Shown here piece after piece: positions 7,359 to 12,561 of a stretch of 12,561 nt of DNA. The notes below the pieces were generated by a model, which did not search any database, was not told the DNA's origin, and saw only the letters and a program-made list of their open reading frames with translations. The stretch is from positions 1 to 12,561 of the forward strand of contig JAFXIS010000072.1 of the NCBI GenBank assembly GCA_017532885.1, in the 5' to 3' direction. Every line of letters starts with the position of its first letter. Positions within the stretch are counted from its first letter, which is position 1. The position numbers and the translations under genes are program-made. This stretch comes from Alistipes sp. GTDB lineage: Bacteria; Bacteroidota; Bacteroidia; Bacteroidales; Rikenellaceae.

Positions 7359-7512
7359 AATTTCGCGCTGACGCAAAAATTCTCCCTAAATTCCTTAATC
7401 TCCCTATTTATCCTTGTTACGATTTTGAGGCGGCATTTACTTGCAGTGAGCCCCTTAATTGGGGTGTTTTCTTATAAATTGTAATCAAAAATGGCAGAAA
7501 ATCGCAATTTTG

Positions 7513-7544
7513 TTTGTTTTTTCGATTTCGGTACGCTACCTTTG
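7513..7544 (+). promoter_or_regulatory. Bacteroidetes-type promoter of kbl-lrp
   Basis: TTTG at 7513-7516 and TACCTTTG at 7537-7544 are separated by 20 bases, an exact fit to the Bacteroidetes housekeeping consensus TTTG-N19-21-TAnnTTTG. Transcription would start near 7551, giving a leader of about 40 bases before the ATG at 7593. This also argues against the in-frame upstream ATG at 7491, which lies ahead of the promoter. A short palindrome, ccccttaattgggg (7451-7464), lies about 50 bases upstream and might be an operator. Confidence 0.75.
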
Positions 7545-7592
7545 TTGAAAATTGTAAGCAGAACATCTAACAAACTTAAAAATCATAATACT

Positions 7593-8780
7593 ATGTACGG
7601 AAAAATCAAAGAGCATTTGCAGCAGGAGTTGGCAGAGATTAAGGCTGCCGGACTCTACAAGACAGAGCGTGTAATCGAGTCACCTCAGCGTGCCGAGATT
7701 GATGTTGCCGGTGGCAAGGTGTTGAACTTCTGCGCCAACAACTACCTCGGTTTGTCAGACAACAAGCGTCTTATCGAGGCAGCGAAGAAGGCTATGGACG
7801 AGCGCGGTTTCGGTATGTCATCAGTTCGTTTCATCTGCGGTTGTCAGGATATGCACAAGCAGTTGGAGAAGGCTATCGCCGACTACTTCGGAACCGAGGA
7901 TACAATTTTGTATGCTGCATGTTTCGATGCAAATGGTGGTGTTTTCGAGCCCCTTTTGACCGAGCAGGATGCAATTATCTCTGACGCATTGAACCACGCC
8001 TCAATCATCGACGGTGTGCGTCTTTGCAAGGCTGTGCGTTACCGCTACGCTAATGCCGATATGGAGGAGTTGGAGGATTGCTTGAAGCGTGCGCAGGCAC
8101 AGCGTTTCCGCATCATCGTAACCGACGGTGTATTCTCGATGGATGGTAACGCCGCTCCGCTCGATAAGATTTGCGCTTTGGCAGAGAAGTACGATGCTTT
8201 GGTAATGGTAGACGAGTGCCACTCGGCAGGTGTGTTGGGTAAGACAGGTCGCGGTATCACCGAGCTTTACAACCTTCGTGGTCAGGTAGATATCCTCACC
8301 GGTACTTTGGGTAAGGCCTTTGGTGGTGCTGTGGGTGGTTTCACTACAGGTCGCAAGGAGATTATCGACATGTTGCGTCAGCGTTCACGCCCCTACCTCT
8401 TCTCAAACTCTTTGCCACCCGCAGTTGTAGGTGCAAGCATCGAGATGTTCAAGATGTTGGAGGAGAGCGACGAGTTGCATGACCGTTTGGCTGCAAATGT
8501 AGAGCATTTCCGCTCAAAGATGGTTGCTGCAGGCTTCGATATTAAGCCTACACAGTCGGCTATCTGCGCCGTAATGCTTTACGATGCAAAGCTTTCGCAG
8601 GATTTCGCTGCAAAGTTGCAGGAGGAGGGAATCTTCGTTACAGGTTTCTACTATCCTGTAGTTCCGAAGGGTCAGGCTCGTATTCGCGTTCAGGTGTCGG
8701 CAGGTCACACTACCGAGCAGCTTGACCGTTGCGTTGAGGCCTTCGTGAAGATTGGTAAGGAGTTGAATGTCTTGAAGTAA
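7593..8780 (+). CDS. kbl: 2-amino-3-ketobutyrate CoA ligase (glycine C-acetyltransferase)
   Basis: Kbl is a cytosolic PLP enzyme that splits 2-amino-3-ketobutyrate with CoA into glycine and acetyl-CoA, the second step of threonine degradation after threonine dehydrogenase. The 395 residues agree with the Escherichia coli enzyme (398), and long blocks are recalled as nearly identical: NFCANNYLGL (45-54), SVRFICG (77-83), ISDALNHASIIDGVRLCKA (129-147), VTDGVFSMDG (176-185), RQRSRPYLFSNSL (262-274) and YYPVVPKGQARIR (353-365). The PLP lysine is K241 in TGTLGKAFGG, and D207 in MVDECH contacts the pyridine ring. Related alpha-oxoamine synthases (BioF, HemA, serine palmitoyltransferase) fit less well. 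The start at 7593 fits the family N-terminus. No threonine dehydrogenase gene is present in the window. Confidence 0.95.
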   Translation: MYGKIKEHLQQELAEIKAAGLYKTERVIESPQRAEIDVAGGKVLNFCANNYLGLSDNKRLIEAAKKAMDERGFGMSSVRFICGCQDMHKQLEKAIADYFGTEDTILYAACFDANGGVFEPLLTEQDAIISDALNHASIIDGVRLCKAVRYRYANADMEELEDCLKRAQAQRFRIIVTDGVFSMDGNAAPLDKICALAEKYDALVMVDECHSAGVLGKTGRGITELYNLRGQVDILTGTLGKAFGGAVGGFTTGRKEIIDMLRQRSRPYLFSNSLPPAVVGASIEMFKMLEESDELHDRLAANVEHFRSKMVAAGFDIKPTQSAICAVMLYDAKLSQDFAAKLQEEGIFVTGFYYPVVPKGQARIRVQVSAGHTTEQLDRCVEAFVKIGKELNVLK

Positions 8781-8792
8781 TAGGGTGAAGGT

Positions 8793-9266
8793 ATGGCAAA
8801 GACAATGTTGGACAGTACAGATAGAAGAATCCTTCTCTTTCTGATAAAGAACGCTCGTACTCCTTTCTTGGAGATTGCGCGCGAGTGTGGCATTTCGGGT
8901 GCTGCGATTCATCAGCGCATCAAGAAGTTGGAGGATATGGGTGTGATTCAAGGTAGCCGCCTGACAGTAGAGCCCAAGTCGTTGGGTTTTGATGTCTGCG
9001 CCTTCATCAATATTAAGGTTTCGGATATCAAGCGTCAGCAGGATACTGTGGACCACTTGAAGCATATCCCCGAGATTGTGGAGTGCCACTATATGACAGG
9101 TGCTTTTAACCTTATGGCTAAACTCTACTGCTTGGATAATGAGCATTTGATGAATACCATCTACAACAAGATTCTTCAGGTGCCGGGAGTGTCGGAGACC
9201 GAGACCTATGTATCTCTTATCGAGGCTTTCTCGCGCGAGATATATATAGATATTCTCCAAGATTAG
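8793..9266 (+). CDS. Lrp/AsnC-family transcriptional regulator
   Basis: The 157-residue protein has the family's two-part form: an N-terminal winged helix-turn-helix (about 8-55, LDSTDRRILLFLIKNAR then ECGISGAAIHQRIKKLEDMG as the recognition helix) and a C-terminal RAM/AsnC ligand-binding domain (about 68-150, with HYMTGAFNLMAKLYC in the effector loop and SLIEAFSREI at the end). Such proteins are octameric or similar feast/famine regulators that sense amino acids. It starts 12 bases after the kbl stop, behind an AG-rich stretch agggtgaagg (8782-8791) that is an unusually good ribosome site for this phylum. Co-transcription with kbl suggests control of threonine/glycine metabolism and perhaps of its own operon; the ligand is unknown. 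The second in-frame ATG (8805) is a less likely start. Confidence 0.93.
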   Translation: MAKTMLDSTDRRILLFLIKNARTPFLEIARECGISGAAIHQRIKKLEDMGVIQGSRLTVEPKSLGFDVCAFINIKVSDIKRQQDTVDHLKHIPEIVECHYMTGAFNLMAKLYCLDNEHLMNTIYNKILQVPGVSETETYVSLIEAFSREIYIDILQD

Positions 9267-9313
9267 GGTAGAATCCGTATAACAAGGCTATTTCGGCATC
9301 TGCCTTGTGAGTG

Positions 9314-9358
9314 AAAAAAACAGTGTGTTCCACGGCTTGTGGAATACACTGTTTTTTT
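9314..9358 (+). terminator. Bidirectional intrinsic terminator with inverted loop
   Basis: aaaaaaacagtgtgttccac (9314-9333) pairs with gtggaatacactgttttttt (9339-9358) through one G-U wobble. The loop ggctt is the exact reverse complement of the aagcc loop in the 7284-7326 hairpin. It ends kbl-lrp on the plus strand and could stop sppA read-through on the minus strand. Confidence 0.92.
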
Positions 9359-9362
9359 TAGT

Positions 9363-9434
9363 GAAATTAGTGAAATTAGTGAAATTAGTGAAATTAGTGA
9401 AATTAGTGAAATTAGTGAAATTAGTGAAATTAAG
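9363..9434 (+). repeat. Tandem 9-base array, seven exact gaaattagt units plus one degenerate
   Basis: Seven identical gaaattagt units fill 9363-9425, followed by gaaattaag (9426-9434). Because the unit is a multiple of three, open frames on both strands translate as KLV or NFT repeats, but these are not credible proteins. Confidence 0.92.
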
Positions 9435-9500
9435 GAGTTTAGCGCTGACGCAAAAAAACATTAAATTCCTTAATCTCCCTAAACTCCCTAAATTCTCGTG

Positions 9501-9585
9501 CGTCATTCTGAGCAATTATTTTTCGTCATTCTGAGGAGGCTTTGTCCGACGCGAGAATCTAAAAAAATAATTGCGTGAGAATCTC
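9501..9585. repeat. Family B palindromic element, nested double copy
   Basis: An outer cgtcattctgag (9501-9512) ... cgtgagaatctc (9574-9585) pair encloses a second complete unit, cgtcattctgag (9524-9535) ... gcgagaatct (9551-9560). The two are joined by a perfect 12-base stem, gcaattattttt (9512-9523) with aaaaataattgc (9563-9574). The whole folds as one long hairpin. It ends 19 bases past the sppA stop, so it probably helps end the sppA transcript on the minus strand. Confidence 0.8.
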
Positions 9586-9604
9586 TTATTCCGAAAACCC
9601 AATC

Positions 9605-11491
9605 TTAGCGGAACTCGAAGTTGTAGATGTAGGGGCAATATACAAATACACCCTCCTTCGATACGAGGTGCTCGATTTTGCGGAACTCCTCCTTTAAGCG
9701 GCCCATTTCGCTCTGTGAACGGATTGCACTGCGCACCTTCACATTCAACGACTGCAATATCGCAGCAAAGCCCTCAACCTTGTCGGTAACCTCCACAATG
9801 CGGTAGCTCTCGCCCAAAGCAGCCTTGTCGATTGCAATGGCAATAGCCGCCTTAATGCCGCCACAAGTATCTACCAAGCCGATTTGCTGTGCTTGTGAGC
9901 CCATCCATACGCGACCCTCGGCAATCTCCAGAACCTTCTCTAAAGGTAGATTTCGGCCCTCGGCAACGAGCGATGTGAAACGCTCATATACGCGGTCTAC
10001 GCTACGCATAATAGCCTTATGCTCGGTGTTGTCCAACGGTGTGATGCCGCTACCCATGTCGGCGTGTGCATTTGTCTTTACACCGTCGAAAGTAATACCC
10101 AAATTCTTCTCCAATGCAGGGCCATATGTCGGCAGCATACCAAATACGCCGATGGAGCCTGTGAGCGTCATTCTGTCGGCAACGATGGCATCCGCAGGTG
10201 CCGAGATATAGTAACCTCCACTTGCGGCATACGCTCCCATTGAGATAATTACGGGCTTCTTCTCCTGCAAGAGCTTCATTTCGCGCCAGATGATATCGGC
10301 AGCCAAAGCACTTCCACCCGGAGAGTTCACTCTCACCACTACAGCCTTAATCTCGTCATCCTCGGCAACCTCGCGAATAGTTTTCGAGAGCGTGTAGCCG
10401 TAGATGTTGTCGTCTGAACCCTCGCCATCCATCACATTTCCGTTGGCGTAAACGATTGCCACCTGCGGCGCCGAGAGGTTCTTCACATCGGGAACAAGCG
10501 ACGATGAGTAGTCACCCAACGACACGAACTCAGGCTCCTCGATGCCATACTCCGAGGTGAAGAGGGCCTTCATCTCGTCGGCATAGAGTGCTGCATCTAC
10601 AAACTTATGCTCAATAGCCTCTTTGGGAAGTACCACCGAGAGGTTGTTTGCCAATTTGTTCAACTCCTCAACCGAAATATTGCGTGACGATGATACCGCC
10701 TCGGTCAGCACATCCCACATCGAATCCACCATCGACTGCATCTGTGCGCGATTTGCCGGCGACATCTCCTTGAGGAAATATGGCTCTACGGCACTCTTGT
10801 ACTTGCAGACCGTGGGGCGCAGGATATCAACCTTCACACCGAGCTTGTCGAGCAGACCCTTGAAGAAGGTCGAAGTTGCCGAAGTACCTATCCAATCGAA
10901 CGAACCTTCGGGGTGGATATAGATTTTGTCGGCAATCGAGCATAGGTAGTACATCCACTGGCTGTAACCGTCGTTATATGCCACGATGAACTTTCCGCTC
11001 TGCTTGAAATCTGCCAATGCTGCGCGCATCTCCTCTAAAATTGTACCTGAGACTGCGCCACCACCCGTGATGTTGATGTATATACCCTTTATGCGCTCAT
11101 CCTCCTTTGCTGCCTCAATGGCAACGAGTGTTTTGTAGAGCGTAAGCTGCTTTGCCGGGGTCAGTGTCGCAAAGTCGAATCCTGCCATGGGGTCCTTCGA
11201 GGGTGCATCCAGGATGCTCTCTGCGAAGTCGATTTTCAGGATTGCCTCTTCGGGCACAACGACTGTCGAGCCTGACGAGAATGACCCCACAACCGAGAAC
11301 AGGCCCATCCATAGCAGGAACTTCACAACTCCTCCCACTACAACGGCTAACAGCGCCGCGCCGAATATTGTCGAGAACGAGATTTTGCTCTTCTTTGCTT
11401 GGGGTTTTGGCTTGCGTGGAGCCTCCTCCGTCGGTGTGGTGTCGCTCTTCTCAACCACCACTTTTGTCTCAAAAATTTTGTTTTCCTCCAT
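9605..11491 (-). CDS. sppA: Signal peptide peptidase SppA, 67K type
   Basis: SppA is a membrane-bound serine protease (family S49) that degrades signal peptides left after export. The 628-residue protein has the long two-domain form. A polar N-terminal tail with many Lys/Glu/Pro (1-36) precedes a membrane anchor (about 40-70). The N-terminal domain carries the catalytic lysine K232 in CKYKSAVEPYF, equivalent to K209 of the E. coli enzyme. The C-terminal domain carries the nucleophile in VNSPGGSALAAD (388-399; serines 390 and 394 both lie in the motif), followed by GAYAASGGYYIS (419-430) and DRMTLTGSIGVFG (439-451). The protease domains would face the periplasm. The ATG at 11491 gives the expected N-terminus. 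It is transcribed alone, convergent with kbl-lrp. Confidence 0.95.
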   Translation of the reverse strand: MEENKIFETKVVVEKSDTTPTEEAPRKPKPQAKKSKISFSTIFGAALLAVVVGGVVKFLLWMGLFSVVGSFSSGSTVVVPEEAILKIDFAESILDAPSKDPMAGFDFATLTPAKQLTLYKTLVAIEAAKEDERIKGIYINITGGGAVSGTILEEMRAALADFKQSGKFIVAYNDGYSQWMYYLCSIADKIYIHPEGSFDWIGTSATSTFFKGLLDKLGVKVDILRPTVCKYKSAVEPYFLKEMSPANRAQMQSMVDSMWDVLTEAVSSSRNISVEELNKLANNLSVVLPKEAIEHKFVDAALYADEMKALFTSEYGIEEPEFVSLGDYSSSLVPDVKNLSAPQVAIVYANGNVMDGEGSDDNIYGYTLSKTIREVAEDDEIKAVVVRVNSPGGSALAADIIWREMKLLQEKKPVIISMGAYAASGGYYISAPADAIVADRMTLTGSIGVFGMLPTYGPALEKNLGITFDGVKTNAHADMGSGITPLDNTEHKAIMRSVDRVYERFTSLVAEGRNLPLEKVLEIAEGRVWMGSQAQQIGLVDTCGGIKAAIAIAIDKAALGESYRIVEVTDKVEGFAAILQSLNVKVRSAIRSQSEMGRLKEEFRKIEHLVSKEGVFVYCPYIYNFEFR

Positions 11492-11607
11492 TGTCTATTC
11501 TATTTTTTGGTTTATAATCTTCTTTATTAGTCGCCTTTTGTGCCGAAATGCTACATTGCTCGGTCATAAAATTTGCTCTTCAGCTCCTCGCGCGCGATAT
11601 TATATTA

Positions 11608-11615
11608 CAAAAGTA
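11608..11615 (-). promoter_or_regulatory. Candidate -7 box for sppA
   Basis: On the minus strand the sequence reads TACTTTTG, matching TAnnTTTG. It lies about 117 bases upstream of the sppA ATG. No TTTG is found at the expected 19-21 base spacing, so the promoter is only half supported. Confidence 0.4.
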
Positions 11616-11711
11616 TAATTTTTTTCTTGAAAAACCCTATTCACTATCCACTTCTCTCCGCCTGCCTGCTTTTCGTTATGCGGCCGATGTCGTCGGCTTT
11701 TCCCTGCTCCT

Positions 11712-11775
11712 GCTCGGCAGAGAGTAAGATTTTCGAGATTCTCACGCTTCGCTCAGAATGACGACGAAAAAATTA
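11712..11775 (-). repeat. Family B palindromic repeat, reversed copy
   Basis: Read on the minus strand it contains tcattctgagcgaagcgtg then agaatctcgaaaatcttac and tctctgccgagc, matching the copy at 2643-2693. The plus-strand string gcagagagtaagattttcg (11717-11735) is identical to 2622-2640. Its other arm (cgacgaaaaaatt) is diverged, so only the inner palindrome and about six arm bases pair. Confidence 0.75.
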
Positions 11776-11894
11776 TAGCGCAAAATCCTCTCTTTTTGCA
11801 CACTTTTTGCCCACCAAAGTCAAATAATTGAACAAGCGCGATTACCTGCAAATACCTAAAATACCCCTGTTTTTCATGCATAAACCCCTTGAAA

Positions 11895-11955
11895 ATATGC
11901 ACTTATTTTGCATATATGCTAATATTTTAACTATTTTTGCATAAAAATGCAAAAA
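11895..11955 (+). promoter_or_regulatory. Cluster of TGCA-centred inverted repeats upstream of the terminal lipoprotein gene
   Basis: Three overlapping or adjacent symmetries occur: atatgca (11895-11901) with tgcatat (11909-11915), the perfect palindrome gcatatatgc (11910-11919), and a nine-base stem tttttgcat (11934-11942) with atgcaaaaa (11947-11955). They sit 35-95 bases ahead of the candidate -7 box, where regulator sites would be expected. Operator function is inference; the last could also be a small hairpin. Confidence 0.45.
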
Positions 11956-11959
11956 TTTC

Positions 11960-11997
11960 GGGGGGGGGATTTTTTGACCAATATTTTTGTAACTTTG
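11960..11997 (+). promoter_or_regulatory. Candidate promoter with a G9 run for the terminal lipoprotein gene
   Basis: TAACTTTG (11990-11997) matches the Bacteroidetes -7 box exactly, 109 bases before the ATG. The nearest TTTG (11973-11976) is only 13 bases upstream, shorter than the usual 19-21. Nine consecutive G residues (11960-11968) end 21 bases before the -7 box, where the -33 element is normally found. Length changes in this run could alter promoter strength. Confidence 0.45.
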
Positions 11998-12106
11998 TGT
12001 ATATATTTCTGCGCGAAAACGAGTTTTTGAACTTTTTTGAACGCAGTTAAAAAGTGAACCCATTTATACCTTTTTTTTAATTAATTAATATTAAATTTTT
12101 TTTACC

Positions 12107-12561
12107 ATGAAGAAGATTTTCTTGGCAGTTGCTGCGATGGCCATGCTTGCAACTGCATGTACCAAGGATGACTCAGCTGTGGTAGGCAATGAATCTTTGG
12201 TATCGTTTACTATCGACTCTCCGGAGTTGATGACTCGTGCGGAGGATGGTAAGGGTCAGAGCACCAACCACCTTCAGTATGCTTTCTACGACGAGAACGG
12301 TGTATATCTTCCTGAGTTGAAGGGAGAGGTAGCCAATTTCGTTGGTTCTACTAAAATCAACATCTCTTTGGTTGAGGGTCGTACTTATTCAGCTATTTTC
12401 TGGGCTGATCACACCGATGCTCCTTATGAGGTAAGCCTTGAGAACAAGACTATGGCGATTACTGCTACCGAGTTCGACGGCAATGCCGACAAGTACGATG
12501 CTTTCTACAAGTATCAGACTAACATTGACCCCGCGCAGAAGACTCACACTATCGAGCTTAC
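12107..12561 (+). CDS. Fimbrillin/DUF6562-like surface lipoprotein, N-terminal part (runs off the window)
   Basis: Only the first 151 codons are present. The N-terminus MKKIFLAVAAMAMLATAC is a lipoprotein signal peptide with lipobox ATAC and Cys18, followed by TKDD. The mature part begins with VSFTIDSPELMTRAEDGKG, a start and an early TRA segment common in Bacteroidales fimbrillin-type proteins. NISLVEGRTYSAIFWADH (about 85-102) resembles the FWA-containing strand of DUF6562 proteins. Such proteins are exported lipoproteins, some polymerised into short fimbriae after gingipain-type cleavage; whether this one forms fimbriae cannot be told without its C-terminus. The ATG at 12107 directly begins the signal peptide, and the leader is AT-rich without a Shine-Dalgarno. 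Confidence 0.8.
   Translation, partial: MKKIFLAVAAMAMLATACTKDDSAVVGNESLVSFTIDSPELMTRAEDGKGQSTNHLQYAFYDENGVYLPELKGEVANFVGSTKINISLVEGRTYSAIFWADHTDAPYEVSLENKTMAITATEFDGNADKYDAFYKYQTNIDPAQKTHTIEL

Larger units (their letters stand above)
7241..7408 (+). repeat. Family A intergenic element, copy 1
   Basis: Starting 8 bases after the BIG2 gene's stop, the element has in order: gaatccgtataacaaggc with a small stem (aacaaggc 7251-7258, gccttgtt 7272-7279); the terminator hairpin (7284-7326); a TTAGGGAAA-type 9-base array (7326-7358); the core cgctgacgcaaaaa (7366-7379); and 9-base units ctccctaaa, ttccttaat, ctccctatt (7382-7408). Copy 2 at 9271-9492 has the same parts in the same order. The right-hand units are approximate reverse complements of the left array, so the whole could form a large imperfect hairpin. 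Confidence 0.85.
9271..9492 (+). repeat. Family A intergenic element, copy 2
   Basis: Begins 4 bases after the lrp stop with the same gaatccgtataacaaggct as copy 1 and the same small stem (acaaggc 9282-9288, gccttgt 9302-9308). Then follow the terminator hairpin (9314-9358), an expanded 9-base array (9363-9434), the core gcgctgacgcaaaaaaa (9442-9458) and 9-base units ttccttaat, ctccctaaa, ctccctaaa (9466-9492). It lies between convergent lrp and sppA. Confidence 0.85.
11492..12106. other. 615-base divergent intergenic region
   Basis: Between sppA and the terminal lipoprotein gene there is no credible gene; the open frames present are short, low in complexity and without recognisable domains. 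It holds a possible sppA promoter (11608-11615), a reversed family B repeat (11712-11775), a cluster of TGCA-centred inverted repeats (11895-11955), a G9 run (11960-11968) and a TAACTTTG promoter element (11990-11997). The last 50 bases before the ATG at 12107 are almost pure A and T. Confidence 0.7.

Noticed and set aside
7263..7484. Two short open frames across family A copy 1
   Set aside because: They lie across the terminator and 9-base array, give low-complexity KLG or REI repeats, and have no similarity to any known family that I can see.
7491..7592. Upstream in-frame ATG extending kbl by 34 codons
   Set aside because: It lies ahead of a well-matched promoter (7513-7544), and the extra residues are absent from Kbl proteins; the ATG at 7593 fits the family N-terminus.
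7241..9492. CRISPR-like array of short repeats
   Set aside because: The 9-base units are directly joined without spacers, and no cas gene is present.
9288..9534. Open frames on both strands across the 9-base array, with KLV or NFT repeated peptides
   Set aside because: They arise because the repeat unit is a multiple of three; they overlap a terminator hairpin and have no start context or domain.
11683..11701. Small stem gccga/tcggc followed by TTTT
   Set aside because: The stem is only five base pairs and no upstream plus-strand gene needs a terminator there.
11842..12063. Minus-strand open frame of 73 codons in the sppA-lipoprotein gap
   Set aside because: It covers AT-rich promoter DNA, including the G9 run, and has biased low-complexity composition without family features.

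Overview
The window looks like the chromosome of a gut-type Bacteroidales bacterium, most plausibly Alistipes or another Rikenellaceae. The evidence is a DUF4296 lipoprotein, a fimbrillin/DUF6562-like lipoprotein, a Bacteroidetes-type promoter (TTTG-N20-TAnnTTTG) in front of kbl, A-rich leaders that mostly lack a Shine-Dalgarno sequence, and kbl, folE and sppA of the expected type. The phylum is well supported. The genus is inference.

Layout: (1) 86-2605, plus strand: rbfA, an FtsX/LolC-E-type permease and a DUF4296 lipoprotein, spaced 21-27 bases apart and probably one operon. (2) 2770-5218, plus strand: a cytosine-deaminase-like amidohydrolase, a small nitroreductase and folE (GTP cyclohydrolase I). 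(3) 5454-7232: a lipoprotein with three BIG2 immunoglobulin-like domains and a C-terminal endonuclease/exonuclease/phosphatase domain. (4) 7593-9266: kbl followed 12 bases later by an Lrp/AsnC regulator, behind a well-matched promoter. (5) 9605-11491, minus strand: sppA, convergent with kbl-lrp. (6) 12107 to the edge: the start of a surface lipoprotein, divergent from sppA across a 615-base AT-rich gap.

The genes are mostly ordinary housekeeping and surface functions. The unusual material is between them. At least three families of intergenic repeats recur in only 12.5 kb. Family A starts 4-8 bases after a stop codon and combines a small stem-loop, a strong bidirectional terminator hairpin, a tandem 9-base array, a gctgacgcaaaaa core and oppositely oriented 9-base units. 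There are two full copies, whose terminator loops are inverted relative to each other, and one partial copy at the left edge. Family B is a palindromic ATTCTGAG...AGAAT element (three loci, one a nested double copy, one with MITE-like inverted arms). Family C is an inverted pair of 7-base (tttgaat) arrays between folE and the BIG2 gene. In addition, a run of nine G residues lies just upstream of a candidate promoter for the terminal lipoprotein, which would suit slippage-driven phase variation.

No tRNA, rRNA, CRISPR array, transposase gene or prophage gene was recognised. No complete multi-gene novel system is visible; the repeat families are the best candidates for undescribed biology.
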